A stretch of 64,000 nt of DNA from Candidatus Onthovicinus excrementipullorum. GTDB taxonomy: Bacteria; Bacillota; Clostridia; Oscillospirales; Acutalibacteraceae. Positions 1-8,136 of the stretch are shown here, in pieces. The stretch lies in contig DVHG01000025.1 of assembly GCA_018712345.1 (NCBI GenBank), positions 186,001-250,000 on the forward strand, read 5' to 3'. Under the pieces are notes generated by a model that saw nothing but the letters and a program-made list of their open reading frames with translations, searched no databases and was not told where the DNA came from. The translations under genes were made by a program, and so were the position numbers. The first letter of the stretch is position 1; each line of letters starts with the position of its first letter.

Positions 1-19
1 GGAAAGAGGTGAGCAGTCC

Positions 20-1753
20 TTGGCGAAAAAGCATTCATCCGATCCCTCCCGCGGTGCGGCAGAGTTTGCCGGGCAGCTCTACCGGCTGATCCGCTGCTAT
101 GGACTCCAGCTGCGCCGCTATACCAGACGCTTTGGCCGCAGGCTTGTCCGCCTGCTCAAAAGGCCGGTCTATTGGATCGGGGCGGCACTTTATGCGGTAT
201 GGCTTTTTATTGACCGCCACGCCCTGCGGTGGCTGCACAACTTTGTTGATCAGACCCGGCTGCTTGTGCGTGATATCCGCGCCTCCCGTTCCCGCATCCA
301 CCGGGCGGTGTATGTTGACGGGGAGCGGCGTGGATCTGTATTCCGCCGCTATGCCGCGGTGGCGCTCAACCGGTACCGCGGCCTCTTCCGCGGGCTTGTC
401 AATGTTCTGCTTCCGGTGGCCGGGTGCGCCGTGCTGGTGATGACCATCAGCTATTTCGGCGGTGTGACCTTTGCCCTTGAAATCAATTATAACGGTCAGA
501 GCCTCGGTTATATTTCTGATGAGTCCGTCTATAACGAGGCGCGCGATTCGGCCAATGAGCTGATCGGCACCAATCAGGAGGAGAACACAAATGTCCTGAA
601 AACACAGCCCGTCTATGCGCTCAAGATCGTCCGCCGCGGCGAGCTGACGGATGTCCGTACCCTGCGCGACCGGCTGATTGAGGCGTCCGACTACGATCTG
701 ACCGACGCGTGCGGCGTGTATATCGATGGGGAACTGCTCTGCGCCGTCCGCAATGAGACGGATGCCATCCGCGTACTGGACACCATGCTGGAGCCGGTTC
801 GCCAGGCAAATCCGGGCACGATCGTGGACTTTGTGGAGGATGTCGAGTATGTCCAGGGGCTCTATCCGGACACGCCTGAGATCCTGTGGGATGCGGACAA
901 GCTGCTGGAGACTATCCAGGGCACCAAGCAGGCCGCCGTCTATTATACGGTGGTGGACGGGGATACCGTCTCCGGTATTGCCCAGAAGTATGACAAGTCC
1001 TCCAGTGAGCTGTTTGCCATGAACCCCGGCCTGACGGAGGAGATCCATCTGGGCGATGTGCTCACGGTTTCCACGGAGGTCCGCTTCCTTCAGGTTCAGG
1101 TCATCAAGACGGAGCAGCGAGATGAGGAGATTCCTTACGATACGATTGAGACGGACAATAACAAGCTGTACAGGGGTGTCAAAAGGACCACGCGTGAGGG
1201 GGAGAATGGTATTGACCGCGTGACAGAGCTCGTCTCCTATGTGGACGGCGTGCGTGTAGGCGCGGAGGAGATCTCCCGCGAGCGGATCAAGGATCCGGTC
1301 AATGAGCTGGTCGATGTCGGCACCCGTGAGGCGGCGGGCCTGCCGGGCGGCGTAGTCGCCCAGGGCAGCGGTACGCTCGGGTGGCCGGTGGAGGGCCTGT
1401 ATCAGGTTTCCTCGGCATATGGCCCACGTTGGAACAGCACGCACGGCGGCGTCGATATCACGGGCAGCGGCGCTACGGGGCACCGTATCCTCGCGGCGGA
1501 GGCCGGACGTGTGGAGTACTCCGGCTGGGACGGCGCATATGGCTACACCATCGTCATTAACCACGGCGGAGGCCTGAAGACCCGGTACGCCCACTGCATG
1601 ACCCTCTACGCCTCCTCCGGGGAATACGTGGAGCGCGGTGAGGTGATCGCCCTGGTCGGCAGCACCGGCAGGGTCACCGGACCGCACCTGCACTTTGAGG
1701 TGATCCGGAACGGCACACGCGTAAACCCGCTCAATTATATCAGCAGACCATAA
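20..1753 (+). CDS. Membrane-anchored LysM-G5-M23 peptidoglycan metallopeptidase
   Basis: Predicted 577-residue cell-wall endopeptidase. The N-terminus is basic and has hydrophobic stretches near residues 51-64 and 123-148, so it is probably membrane anchored with the bulk outside. A LysM domain covers about 306-350 and a G5 domain about 355-435. The C-terminus is a complete M23 (LytM) domain with the HGGVD zinc motif and the HLHFEV motif. The start is TTG behind a GGAAAGAGGTGAG Shine-Dalgarno stretch. Its promoter lies outside the window. The family cleaves peptide cross-links in peptidoglycan; LysM binds glycan strands. Whether it acts in growth or in sporulation is not shown by the sequence. 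Confidence 0.9.
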   Translation: MAKKHSSDPSRGAAEFAGQLYRLIRCYGLQLRRYTRRFGRRLVRLLKRPVYWIGAALYAVWLFIDRHALRWLHNFVDQTRLLVRDIRASRSRIHRAVYVDGERRGSVFRRYAAVALNRYRGLFRGLVNVLLPVAGCAVLVMTISYFGGVTFALEINYNGQSLGYISDESVYNEARDSANELIGTNQEENTNVLKTQPVYALKIVRRGELTDVRTLRDRLIEASDYDLTDACGVYIDGELLCAVRNETDAIRVLDTMLEPVRQANPGTIVDFVEDVEYVQGLYPDTPEILWDADKLLETIQGTKQAAVYYTVVDGDTVSGIAQKYDKSSSELFAMNPGLTEEIHLGDVLTVSTEVRFLQVQVIKTEQRDEEIPYDTIETDNNKLYRGVKRTTREGENGIDRVTELVSYVDGVRVGAEEISRERIKDPVNELVDVGTREAAGLPGGVVAQGSGTLGWPVEGLYQVSSAYGPRWNSTHGGVDITGSGATGHRILAAEAGRVEYSGWDGAYGYTIVINHGGGLKTRYAHCMTLYASSGEYVERGEVIALVGSTGRVTGPHLHFEVIRNGTRVNPLNYISRP

Positions 1754-1755
1754 TA

Positions 1756-1794
1756 AAAACACATCCGGGTAAGTTCACCCGGATGTGTTTTTTA
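1756..1794 (+). terminator. Rho-independent terminator of the M23 peptidase gene
   Basis: A 13-bp perfect stem (1758-1770 with 1777-1789) is followed by a run of T and starts just after the stop codon. Confidence 0.9.
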
Positions 1795-1852
1795 TAAAGT
1801 ATTTACCGGGGCAGTCGCTATGGCTGTCCTGCTTTTTTTGTGTGGGGTCCAT

Positions 1853-1882
1853 AAAAACGCGGGCACACATTTGTGTGCCCGC
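1853..1882 (-). terminator. Terminator of the GH38 gene
   Basis: Perfect 10-bp stem GCGGGCACAC/GTGTGCCCGC with a 4-base loop. Read on the minus strand it is followed by a T run. Confidence 0.85.
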
Positions 1883-1938
1883 AGACTTTCTGTCACACAA
1901 GGGCTCTAAAATCAGTTGAGCCGTATGCGCGGTTACTT

Positions 1939-4900
1939 TTACTTTTTAAACATCCAGGAGAACATCTTGGAAGAGCGCAGTTCATCCTTCAGCGGCCGCT
2001 TGAAGGCAAACGGGCGCTTTTCCAGCCGGTCGTGCAGCTGGGAGACCGTACGGCTCTCCGGCTCGTTGTCCGTGGCCGTGGCGGCGAAGATCAGGACCTT
2101 CTCATTTTTCGGCAGAAGGACCTCCTGCGCACCGGACGGGATATCAAAGGAGTATTTGAACCAGTACGCCTGTTTCCCGACGATGTCTCCCTGCGGTTCA
2201 TGCATGTGGGTGAACACCTGGGCCACGACGCAGTCTTTGATCCGGCCGGTCTGCTTGAGCCCAAAGAGATCCCACATGCCGACGGGCTCATTCAAATCAT
2301 GGACCGTGAAGGGCACGCTCTGCTTCCCAAAGCTCAGCCGGACGGCCTGATCACCGCCGACGGCGCACGCGATGAGGTGCAGCTTTTTGGCGCGCTTGGG
2401 GAGTGCGATCCGCTGCCCGTAGGCGCGCATGGCATTGGGCTTCCCGTCCTGGACGGATCCAAAGCGGAAGGTTACACCGCCGCAGACCATCTCCTCCGGG
2501 AAAAGCTCCGCAGGCAGAGAGCGGCCGGCGTCGATCGAGCCATCTGCACGGAACATCTGCCAGGTTGCGGTGTCCACATCGTATTCAAGTGCAAGGGGAT
2601 GCTCGCGCAGGGCAGGCAGCTTCTCAGCCCCATCCCGCAGCGTCAGGGCGAAGGTCTTGGGCTCATAGGCATCAATGCTGAAGACGAGCTTCCCATCCTC
2701 ACATACGGCGGGGCCAATGGGCTCCTCGGAGGCATACACCTCACGCGCGGACGCGATGCCGTCACCCAGGGTAAGGGTGACATGCTCATGGCGGCGGTTG
2801 ACGCCCTCGTTTACACGGACGATGATTTCGTCGCCCTTCTCCGCCTTTTTGACTGCGCGCAGGATCACGCCGTCATCACTCAGGGAGCCAAAGGAATAGC
2901 TGACGCCCAGTACGCCCTTGTGATGCCCGATGACAAATGCCCGCAGGGGCTGGCAGAAGCGCTGCGCATTGAGCTGCGTGCCGTTTTCAAATCCGCCCTC
3001 ATGTGAGTAGACCGCAAAGCCGTACCTGTTAAGGCCGAACTCCAGCAGGCTCTGCCGGCTGTCCGGGTTTTTCTTGCCGTCTGGGTAGAAGTCGCTCACC
3101 GGGGAGTGGATTCCCGTCAGGCGCAGGGTGTGATTGTCCGGCTTATCCCAGCCGTATTTGCAGTCGCTGAACACGGATACGCCAAATTCACCGGACTTAT
3201 CTGTCAGATCGGCCCACGCCTGTGCAGGTACTTCATAGAGCTTTTCTGTATTGTTGCCACGCTCGATCACGCCGAGCCCCAGGTCATAATGGGCCTTCGG
3301 GTTTTCCGCCGCAACGGTGAAATTTGTCTTCAGCAGGCGGCATCCGCTTCGCCAGTCGATCTCGTTCTGGAATTCCACAGCCTCACCCGTGGCGGACAGG
3401 GAGATCATCTGATAGAACAGGGAATCCCCCGCAGTGCGTGAGATGCGGATAGAGACGCGGGCCGGGCCGTTTTCAATGATCTCGAATTCCGGGTCCGCGG
3501 CATACTCGCACGGCGCCTTACATACAGATTGATAGCGCAGCTCCCACGCCGGATAGATCAGGCTGCCGTAATACTGGTGTAGGCCCATGCGGATGGGTTT
3601 TTCCAAAATATTTCGATTCAGCTTTTTGTCGTAAATCTCACAGACATCGCCGTTGTCATCCAGAACGACGTAATACTTATCGTTTTCCAGGCGCTTTTTC
3701 TCGGCGCGCACGCCGGTGCCCATGGTGCAAGGCTCGTCGGAGGGCCGGATATCATAGCAGGCGTAGCCGAGGGCCGGAACTTGTGCGATAAAGACGACCT
3801 TGGCCTTTCCGCCGCTGACGGAGGAGATCTGTGACGGCACCTCAGCGCCGGAGGCGTCATAGACGCGCACATAGGCGGTGGAACGGTCCATCGGGATCTC
3901 CGCCTCCACGGCGTCGCGGCGGACGATCTGGAGCGGATTGTTGACAACGACCGGCGTCCCCTTGGCAAAGGAGGAATCCATCAGAGAGGCAACCTTGCCC
4001 ACATTGGCGCGGTATTCCTCGGCAAACTCATTCAGAGAGAGCATGTAGTCGTTCCAGTTGCGGTTATAGCACGACTGGAGGGAAGTACCGGGAATGTCGT
4101 CATGGAACTGGTGGGCGATGACGCGCTTCCACGCCTCGTCGATCTTCTTCTTGTTATACGGCGCGCCCAGATGCATAGCGGCCACAGCGGACCGCTCCAC
4201 GCAGTCAGCCAGATTTTCATTCTGACGGTTCCAGCGTTTGCCCACGGCACGGGAGGTGTATCCACCTACGCCGTGATCGGTGGAGACGAGCTCGTTGTCC
4301 CACACGGGGAGGCGCTGCTTCTGCTCGTCGGTGAGCATGGTGTCCATATCGCGGAAAACCTGATCTGCGGAGGTTGAGAGAACATCCACTGAGCTGTTCT
4401 CATTCTCCCGCAGTTCGCGGCACACCGTAGCCACGGAGGCCTCCTTCGGGGCTCCGCCGCGGTCGCCAACGCCGTGAAAAGCGTAGGTGAAGGGGAGACC
4501 AAACTCATTGATATTCTTTTTCAGTTTATCGGCAATCTTTGTGTTGTCGCGTACCTTTTTGAGCACTGAGACATAGGACAGCGCATTAAGTGAAGCGTAA
4601 ATGCCGTTTTTGTCCACGCCCTTCCAGATTCCAAGATCAAACGGGATGCCGTAGGCGGAGCTCCACGTCAGCTTCTGCGTGGTGAAGCCGATCAGGTTCG
4701 CGTGGTGGGCGATCGACGGCAGTGCGTAGCCGAAGCCAAAGCAGTCAGGCAGGAAGATGTCCTTGCTGCGCTTGCCGAACTTCTCCTCAAAGTAATTGTT
4801 ACCGTACAGGATATTGCGGAACAGGCTCTCCGGCGAGGGGACGTTGACATCGCCGTTTTCATAGGAGCTGCCGGTGACGTTCCAGCGCCCGTCAGCGACG

Positions 4901-5139
4901 TACTTTTTGAGCTTTTTGAACTCCTCGGGGTAGTACTCTTCCATCAGCTCATACCGGTACGCGCCCTCAAAGCTGAAAGTGTACTCCGGGTATTTCTCAA
5001 ACCGCTCAAAGTTCTCGTGCAGCGTCTTTGGGATGTACTCGGAGATGGACGTCTCAAGTGTCCAGTTCCAGGATGTATCCAGGTGTGAAGTGCCCACGGT
5101 ATAGATCCGCGGCTTGATATTGGGTTCCCGATTCTCCAT
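1939..5139 (-). CDS. Alpha-mannosidase, glycoside hydrolase family 38
   Basis: A 1066-residue retaining alpha-mannosidase. The N-terminal catalytic domain has the zinc-ligand motif HLD (H19, D21) and the motif LPDCFGFG, whose D132 is the likely nucleophile. The family's Glu-Gly-Ala-Tyr-Arg segment is at about 58-62. The rest fits the GH38 beta-sandwich C-terminal half. No signal peptide is visible, so it is probably cytoplasmic and acts on imported manno-oligosaccharides, perhaps from host N-glycans. The start ATG has GAGGAGG upstream. It is transcribed alone and divergently from the AGCS symporter; an extended -10 (TGGTACAAT) lies on the minus strand near 5192-5200. The substrate is inferred from the family. 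Confidence 0.93.
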   Translation of the reverse strand: MENREPNIKPRIYTVGTSHLDTSWNWTLETSISEYIPKTLHENFERFEKYPEYTFSFEGAYRYELMEEYYPEEFKKLKKYVADGRWNVTGSSYENGDVNVPSPESLFRNILYGNNYFEEKFGKRSKDIFLPDCFGFGYALPSIAHHANLIGFTTQKLTWSSAYGIPFDLGIWKGVDKNGIYASLNALSYVSVLKKVRDNTKIADKLKKNINEFGLPFTYAFHGVGDRGGAPKEASVATVCRELRENENSSVDVLSTSADQVFRDMDTMLTDEQKQRLPVWDNELVSTDHGVGGYTSRAVGKRWNRQNENLADCVERSAVAAMHLGAPYNKKKIDEAWKRVIAHQFHDDIPGTSLQSCYNRNWNDYMLSLNEFAEEYRANVGKVASLMDSSFAKGTPVVVNNPLQIVRRDAVEAEIPMDRSTAYVRVYDASGAEVPSQISSVSGGKAKVVFIAQVPALGYACYDIRPSDEPCTMGTGVRAEKKRLENDKYYVVLDDNGDVCEIYDKKLNRNILEKPIRMGLHQYYGSLIYPAWELRYQSVCKAPCEYAADPEFEIIENGPARVSIRISRTAGDSLFYQMISLSATGEAVEFQNEIDWRSGCRLLKTNFTVAAENPKAHYDLGLGVIERGNNTEKLYEVPAQAWADLTDKSGEFGVSVFSDCKYGWDKPDNHTLRLTGIHSPVSDFYPDGKKNPDSRQSLLEFGLNRYGFAVYSHEGGFENGTQLNAQRFCQPLRAFVIGHHKGVLGVSYSFGSLSDDGVILRAVKKAEKGDEIIVRVNEGVNRRHEHVTLTLGDGIASAREVYASEEPIGPAVCEDGKLVFSIDAYEPKTFALTLRDGAEKLPALREHPLALEYDVDTATWQMFRADGSIDAGRSLPAELFPEEMVCGGVTFRFGSVQDGKPNAMRAYGQRIALPKRAKKLHLIACAVGGDQAVRLSFGKQSVPFTVHDLNEPVGMWDLFGLKQTGRIKDCVVAQVFTHMHEPQGDIVGKQAYWFKYSFDIPSGAQEVLLPKNEKVLIFAATATDNEPESRTVSQLHDRLEKRPFAFKRPLKDELRSSKMFSWMFKK

Positions 5140-5290
5140 GGCATTTCCTCCTCAGTGGATATAGTTGATTGTACGGGATCAATTTCAATTCATTGTACCA
5201 TAAAATGATGCGGAAATAAATATAAAATCTGGCTGTTTTTCCGGATTTAATGGCAGAAATATCACAAATATTCGAGCGGAGGGATTGTGC

Positions 5291-6652
5291 ATGGCGGTAA
5301 TCGAACAGGTCAATCATATGGTCCACTCTCTGGTGTGGGGGCCGGTGATGATTGCGGCCTTTTTGGGGGCCGGTCTGTGGTTTACGCTGCGCAGCGGCTT
5401 TTTCCAGGTCCGGCGCTTCGGCCTGTGGCAGCGCAGGACCTTCCTCACGCTCTTTAAAAAGCGCACATCCGCCTCGGGGGAGGGGGGGACGATCAGCCAG
5501 CTTCAGGCCATGTCCACGGCGCTGGCCGCCTCCCTTGGGACTGGAAATATCGTAGGGGTCGCGGGGGCGCTGATCCTCGGTGGGCCGGGGGCAATCTTCT
5601 GGATGTGGATATCCGCCCTGCTGGGGATGATGACCAGCTTTGCGGAGAACGCGCTGGGCGTGCGCTACCGCACCCGCGGAGAGGATGGGGAATATGACGG
5701 CGGACCGATGGTCTATATTGAGCGCGGCCTCGGGCTCCGGTGGCTGGCGATGCTGTTCGCGGTATTCTGTACTTTTGCCTCGTTCGGGATCGGGAACATG
5801 ACGCAGGGGAATTCCGCGGCCGGAGCGCTGGAGAGCCAGTTCGGGCTGCCGCCGGCCGTCTGCGGCGGCGTGTTCTGCGCGCTGTTTATCGCCGTCTCGG
5901 CGGGTGGGATCACACGGATTGCCCGCGTAACGGAAAAGCTGATCCCGTTTCTGGCAATCGGATATCTGGCGGCTGGCGCCGTGATCATCGCAGTCCACTA
6001 TGATCGGATTCTCCCGTCGTTCGCCGCGATCTTTCAGGGCGCGTTTGATTTCCGGAGCGCCGCCGGAGGGATCATGGGCAGCGCAATGATGCAGGCGCTG
6101 CGCTGCGGGACGGCACGCGGCGTTTTTTCCAATGAGGCGGGGATGGGCAGTGCCGTATTCGCGCACTGTGCCGCGGAAAACGACGAACCTGCGGAGCAGG
6201 GGATGTGGGGAATGTTCGAGGTGTTTGCGGACACGATCGTCATGTGCACGGTGACGGCGCTCGTCATCCTGACCAGCGGCGTGCCCTTTGACAGCTCGTC
6301 GGACGCGGCGGCGCTGAGTACACAGGCCTTTTCCAGTGTGTTCGGCCGGGCGGGCGGCGTGCTTGTGGCGGCGGGGGTGGCGCTGTTCGCCTTTGCCACA
6401 CTGATCGGCTGGTCCTACTTTGGGGAGAAGAGCGTCTCCTACCTGTTTGGACGCGGCGCGGTAAAGCCGTACCGTGTCCTCTTTGCGGCGGCGGCATTCC
6501 TGGGGTGTGTCGTACATCCGTCCCTCGCCTGGGAGCTGTCCGATACATTCAATGGCCTCATGGCGGTCCCGAATCTGATCGCCGTGCTCTCCCTCTCCGG
6601 CGAAGTCTTCCGCATTCTTCGGGAATATTTGACACGGCGCGGGAAAGTATGA
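5291..6652 (+). CDS. AGCS-family sodium:alanine/glycine symporter
   Basis: Integral membrane symporter of about 453 residues. Family hallmarks are the GGPG and FAENALGVRYR segment, the GGPMVYIERGL motif, and FSNEAGMGSA in the middle of the protein. Hydrophobic segments are spread over the whole length, as expected for about 10-11 membrane helices. I use the ATG at 5291 because GGAGGG lies 7 bases upstream; an in-frame TTG at 5285 would sit directly on that site. The family imports alanine or glycine with sodium; the exact substrate cannot be read from the sequence. Confidence 0.92.
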   Translation: MAVIEQVNHMVHSLVWGPVMIAAFLGAGLWFTLRSGFFQVRRFGLWQRRTFLTLFKKRTSASGEGGTISQLQAMSTALAASLGTGNIVGVAGALILGGPGAIFWMWISALLGMMTSFAENALGVRYRTRGEDGEYDGGPMVYIERGLGLRWLAMLFAVFCTFASFGIGNMTQGNSAAGALESQFGLPPAVCGGVFCALFIAVSAGGITRIARVTEKLIPFLAIGYLAAGAVIIAVHYDRILPSFAAIFQGAFDFRSAAGGIMGSAMMQALRCGTARGVFSNEAGMGSAVFAHCAAENDEPAEQGMWGMFEVFADTIVMCTVTALVILTSGVPFDSSSDAAALSTQAFSSVFGRAGGVLVAAGVALFAFATLIGWSYFGEKSVSYLFGRGAVKPYRVLFAAAAFLGCVVHPSLAWELSDTFNGLMAVPNLIAVLSLSGEVFRILREYLTRRGKV

Positions 6653-6678
6653 GATAATACGGGCAGTGAGGTGATCGC

Positions 6679-7662
6679 GTGCGTGTTTCGGTAAAGCGGG
6701 TGCTCAATGATCTGAAGCTCCTGGAAAAACGGGCAGTATATGATAAGGGATTTAAGGCGCTGATGGACTTTGCGCCGGCGGTGGACGGCGTCACGCTCTA
6801 TGAGAACGTGGCCTATCTTCCGGACGGCAATCAGTGGCACTGTCTGGATGTCCATGTGCCGCAGGAGGGGACGGGGCCGTTCCCCTGTATCATCTACCTC
6901 CACGGCGGCGGATGGTCCAATGTCGATAAGAGCGTTTTTCACCACTACTGCTCTACGGTCGCCGGGCAGGGTTTCGTCGTGTTTAACGCCGATTACCGGC
7001 TTGCGCCGGATTACCGCTTCCCCGCCCAGATTGAGGACGCCGCTCAGGCGTTGAGTTGGGTGCGGGATAACGCGGCGCTGTATCAGGGCAACCCGGATCA
7101 GATTTTTTTGGTCGGTGATTCCGCGGGCGCCCATCTGAGTGCGCTGCTGGCCTGTGCGTGTGCCGATCCCGCCTTTGCCGGGCGGCTTGGCCTGGAGCAG
7201 ACGGTGCGGGGGATTCCCGTCTCCGGTACGGGGCTGTTGTGCGGGGCGTTTGATCTGAGCAGTGCCGCACAGGTGCGCTCCCCGAATATCAGTGGGTATC
7301 TGCTGGGGTTGTTCGGGGTTGGAGAGCTGTCGGAGATCACTTCCGAGCAGTGGGATTTGATCTCCCCGTCCCGGCATATTACACCCGGATTTCCGCCGTC
7401 CTTTTTGACGCACGCGCGGGCGGACGGGCTATTCCCGCAGAGTGTGGCGCTGGCCGGCGAGCTTGAACGCAACCGGGTCCGGCACACCTGCCTGTTCCTC
7501 GACGAGCGGGACAACGCCTATTTCCACGATTACCAGATGGTATACTTTTTCCCGGTGTATAAAAAGAGCATCCGGGCGATGACGGACTTTTTCCACGGAT
7601 GTCTGGATGCTGATTCATCGGCCTCATCAGATTCGGATGCGGAGCGCAAGCCCCTTGAATAA
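6679..7662 (+). CDS. Alpha/beta hydrolase, GDXG/hormone-sensitive-lipase type esterase
   Basis: A 327-residue alpha/beta hydrolase with the oxyanion-hole motif HGGGW (75-79) and the nucleophile elbow GDSAG (serine 148). Candidate acid and base are the aspartate in ARADG and the histidine in YFHDY near the C-terminus. No signal peptide is seen, so it is likely cytoplasmic. The start is GTG with GTGAGGTG upstream. It lies 26 bases after the symporter stop and may be cotranscribed with it. The family hydrolyses short-chain carboxylic or acetyl esters, including acetyl groups on sugars; the substrate is unknown. Confidence 0.88.
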   Translation: MRVSVKRVLNDLKLLEKRAVYDKGFKALMDFAPAVDGVTLYENVAYLPDGNQWHCLDVHVPQEGTGPFPCIIYLHGGGWSNVDKSVFHHYCSTVAGQGFVVFNADYRLAPDYRFPAQIEDAAQALSWVRDNAALYQGNPDQIFLVGDSAGAHLSALLACACADPAFAGRLGLEQTVRGIPVSGTGLLCGAFDLSSAAQVRSPNISGYLLGLFGVGELSEITSEQWDLISPSRHITPGFPPSFLTHARADGLFPQSVALAGELERNRVRHTCLFLDERDNAYFHDYQMVYFFPVYKKSIRAMTDFFHGCLDADSSASSDSDAERKPLE

Positions 7663-7679
7663 AAGAACAGCAGTTGATC

Positions 7680-7714
7680 AAAAGATCCCGGCCTGCCGTC
7701 GGGGTCTTTTATTA
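7680..7714 (+). terminator. Terminator after the esterase gene
   Basis: Stem AAAAGATCCCG/CGGGGTCTTTT including a G-T pair, ending in T residues. Confidence 0.75.
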
Positions 7715-7872
7715 TGAGCGAAGCGAATAATAAAAAGCAACAGCGAATAAAACCCGTGCTTCTGTGCGAAGCAGAAATTACTATTTTTTTGGTGAAGTAC
7801 CTAAAAAAAGGAACGGCACGCATACAGACAGAAGATCATAGCATTAATACTTCAAAAATCGTTTTGGTGTAC

Positions 7873-7901
7873 TTGACATAAAACGATATGTGTAGTATTA
7901 T
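7873..7901 (+). promoter_or_regulatory. Sigma-A promoter of the modular PG-binding/DUF1906 gene
   Basis: TTGACA (7873-7878), 17-base spacer, TATTAT (7896-7901). The surrounding DNA is AT-rich compared with the flanking core genes. Confidence 0.8.
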
Positions 7902-7907
7902 AAAATT

Positions 7908-8136
7908 ACAACGTACTTCGTAGTAATCCGAGCGAAAGCGATCGTTCCATTGTGCTACGGGATACGATTATGATCAATGGGCCCGGATCGGAAGGGGATG
8001 AACAGGATGGAACGCTAACAGCTTTTTCAATAAGGAAAGGGGCTGATAAGGACTGATGGTTCATGCGCAGGTTCCACAGTTTTTATCTGTGCGGAAAAGA
8101 CAGATTGATTCAGTGAAAAAAGGAGGTCCAGTATTT
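7908..8136 (+). promoter_or_regulatory. Long, possibly structured 5' leader
   Basis: About 230 bases lie between the predicted transcription start and the chosen start codon. CGTTCCAT (7943-7950) is exactly complementary to ATGGAACG (8007-8014), enclosing a 56-base loop region, and a weaker CAGC...GCTG hairpin follows (about 8018-8045). I do not recognise a known riboswitch class. The rest of the 7715-8136 gap holds the promoter and no supportable gene. Confidence 0.4.

Noticed and set aside
1873-3006. 377-codon plus-strand open frame
   Set aside because: It is antisense to the GH38 mannosidase and has no family match or ribosome site.
5054-6517. 487-codon minus-strand open frame
   Set aside because: It overlaps the AGCS symporter antisense and part of the divergent promoter region; composition is Pro/Arg-rich, typical of a shadow frame.
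8056-8136. Upstream in-frame ATG for the modular protein
   Set aside because: It lacks a ribosome site, while the ATG at 8137 has a perfect one; the extra 27 residues are not a signal peptide.
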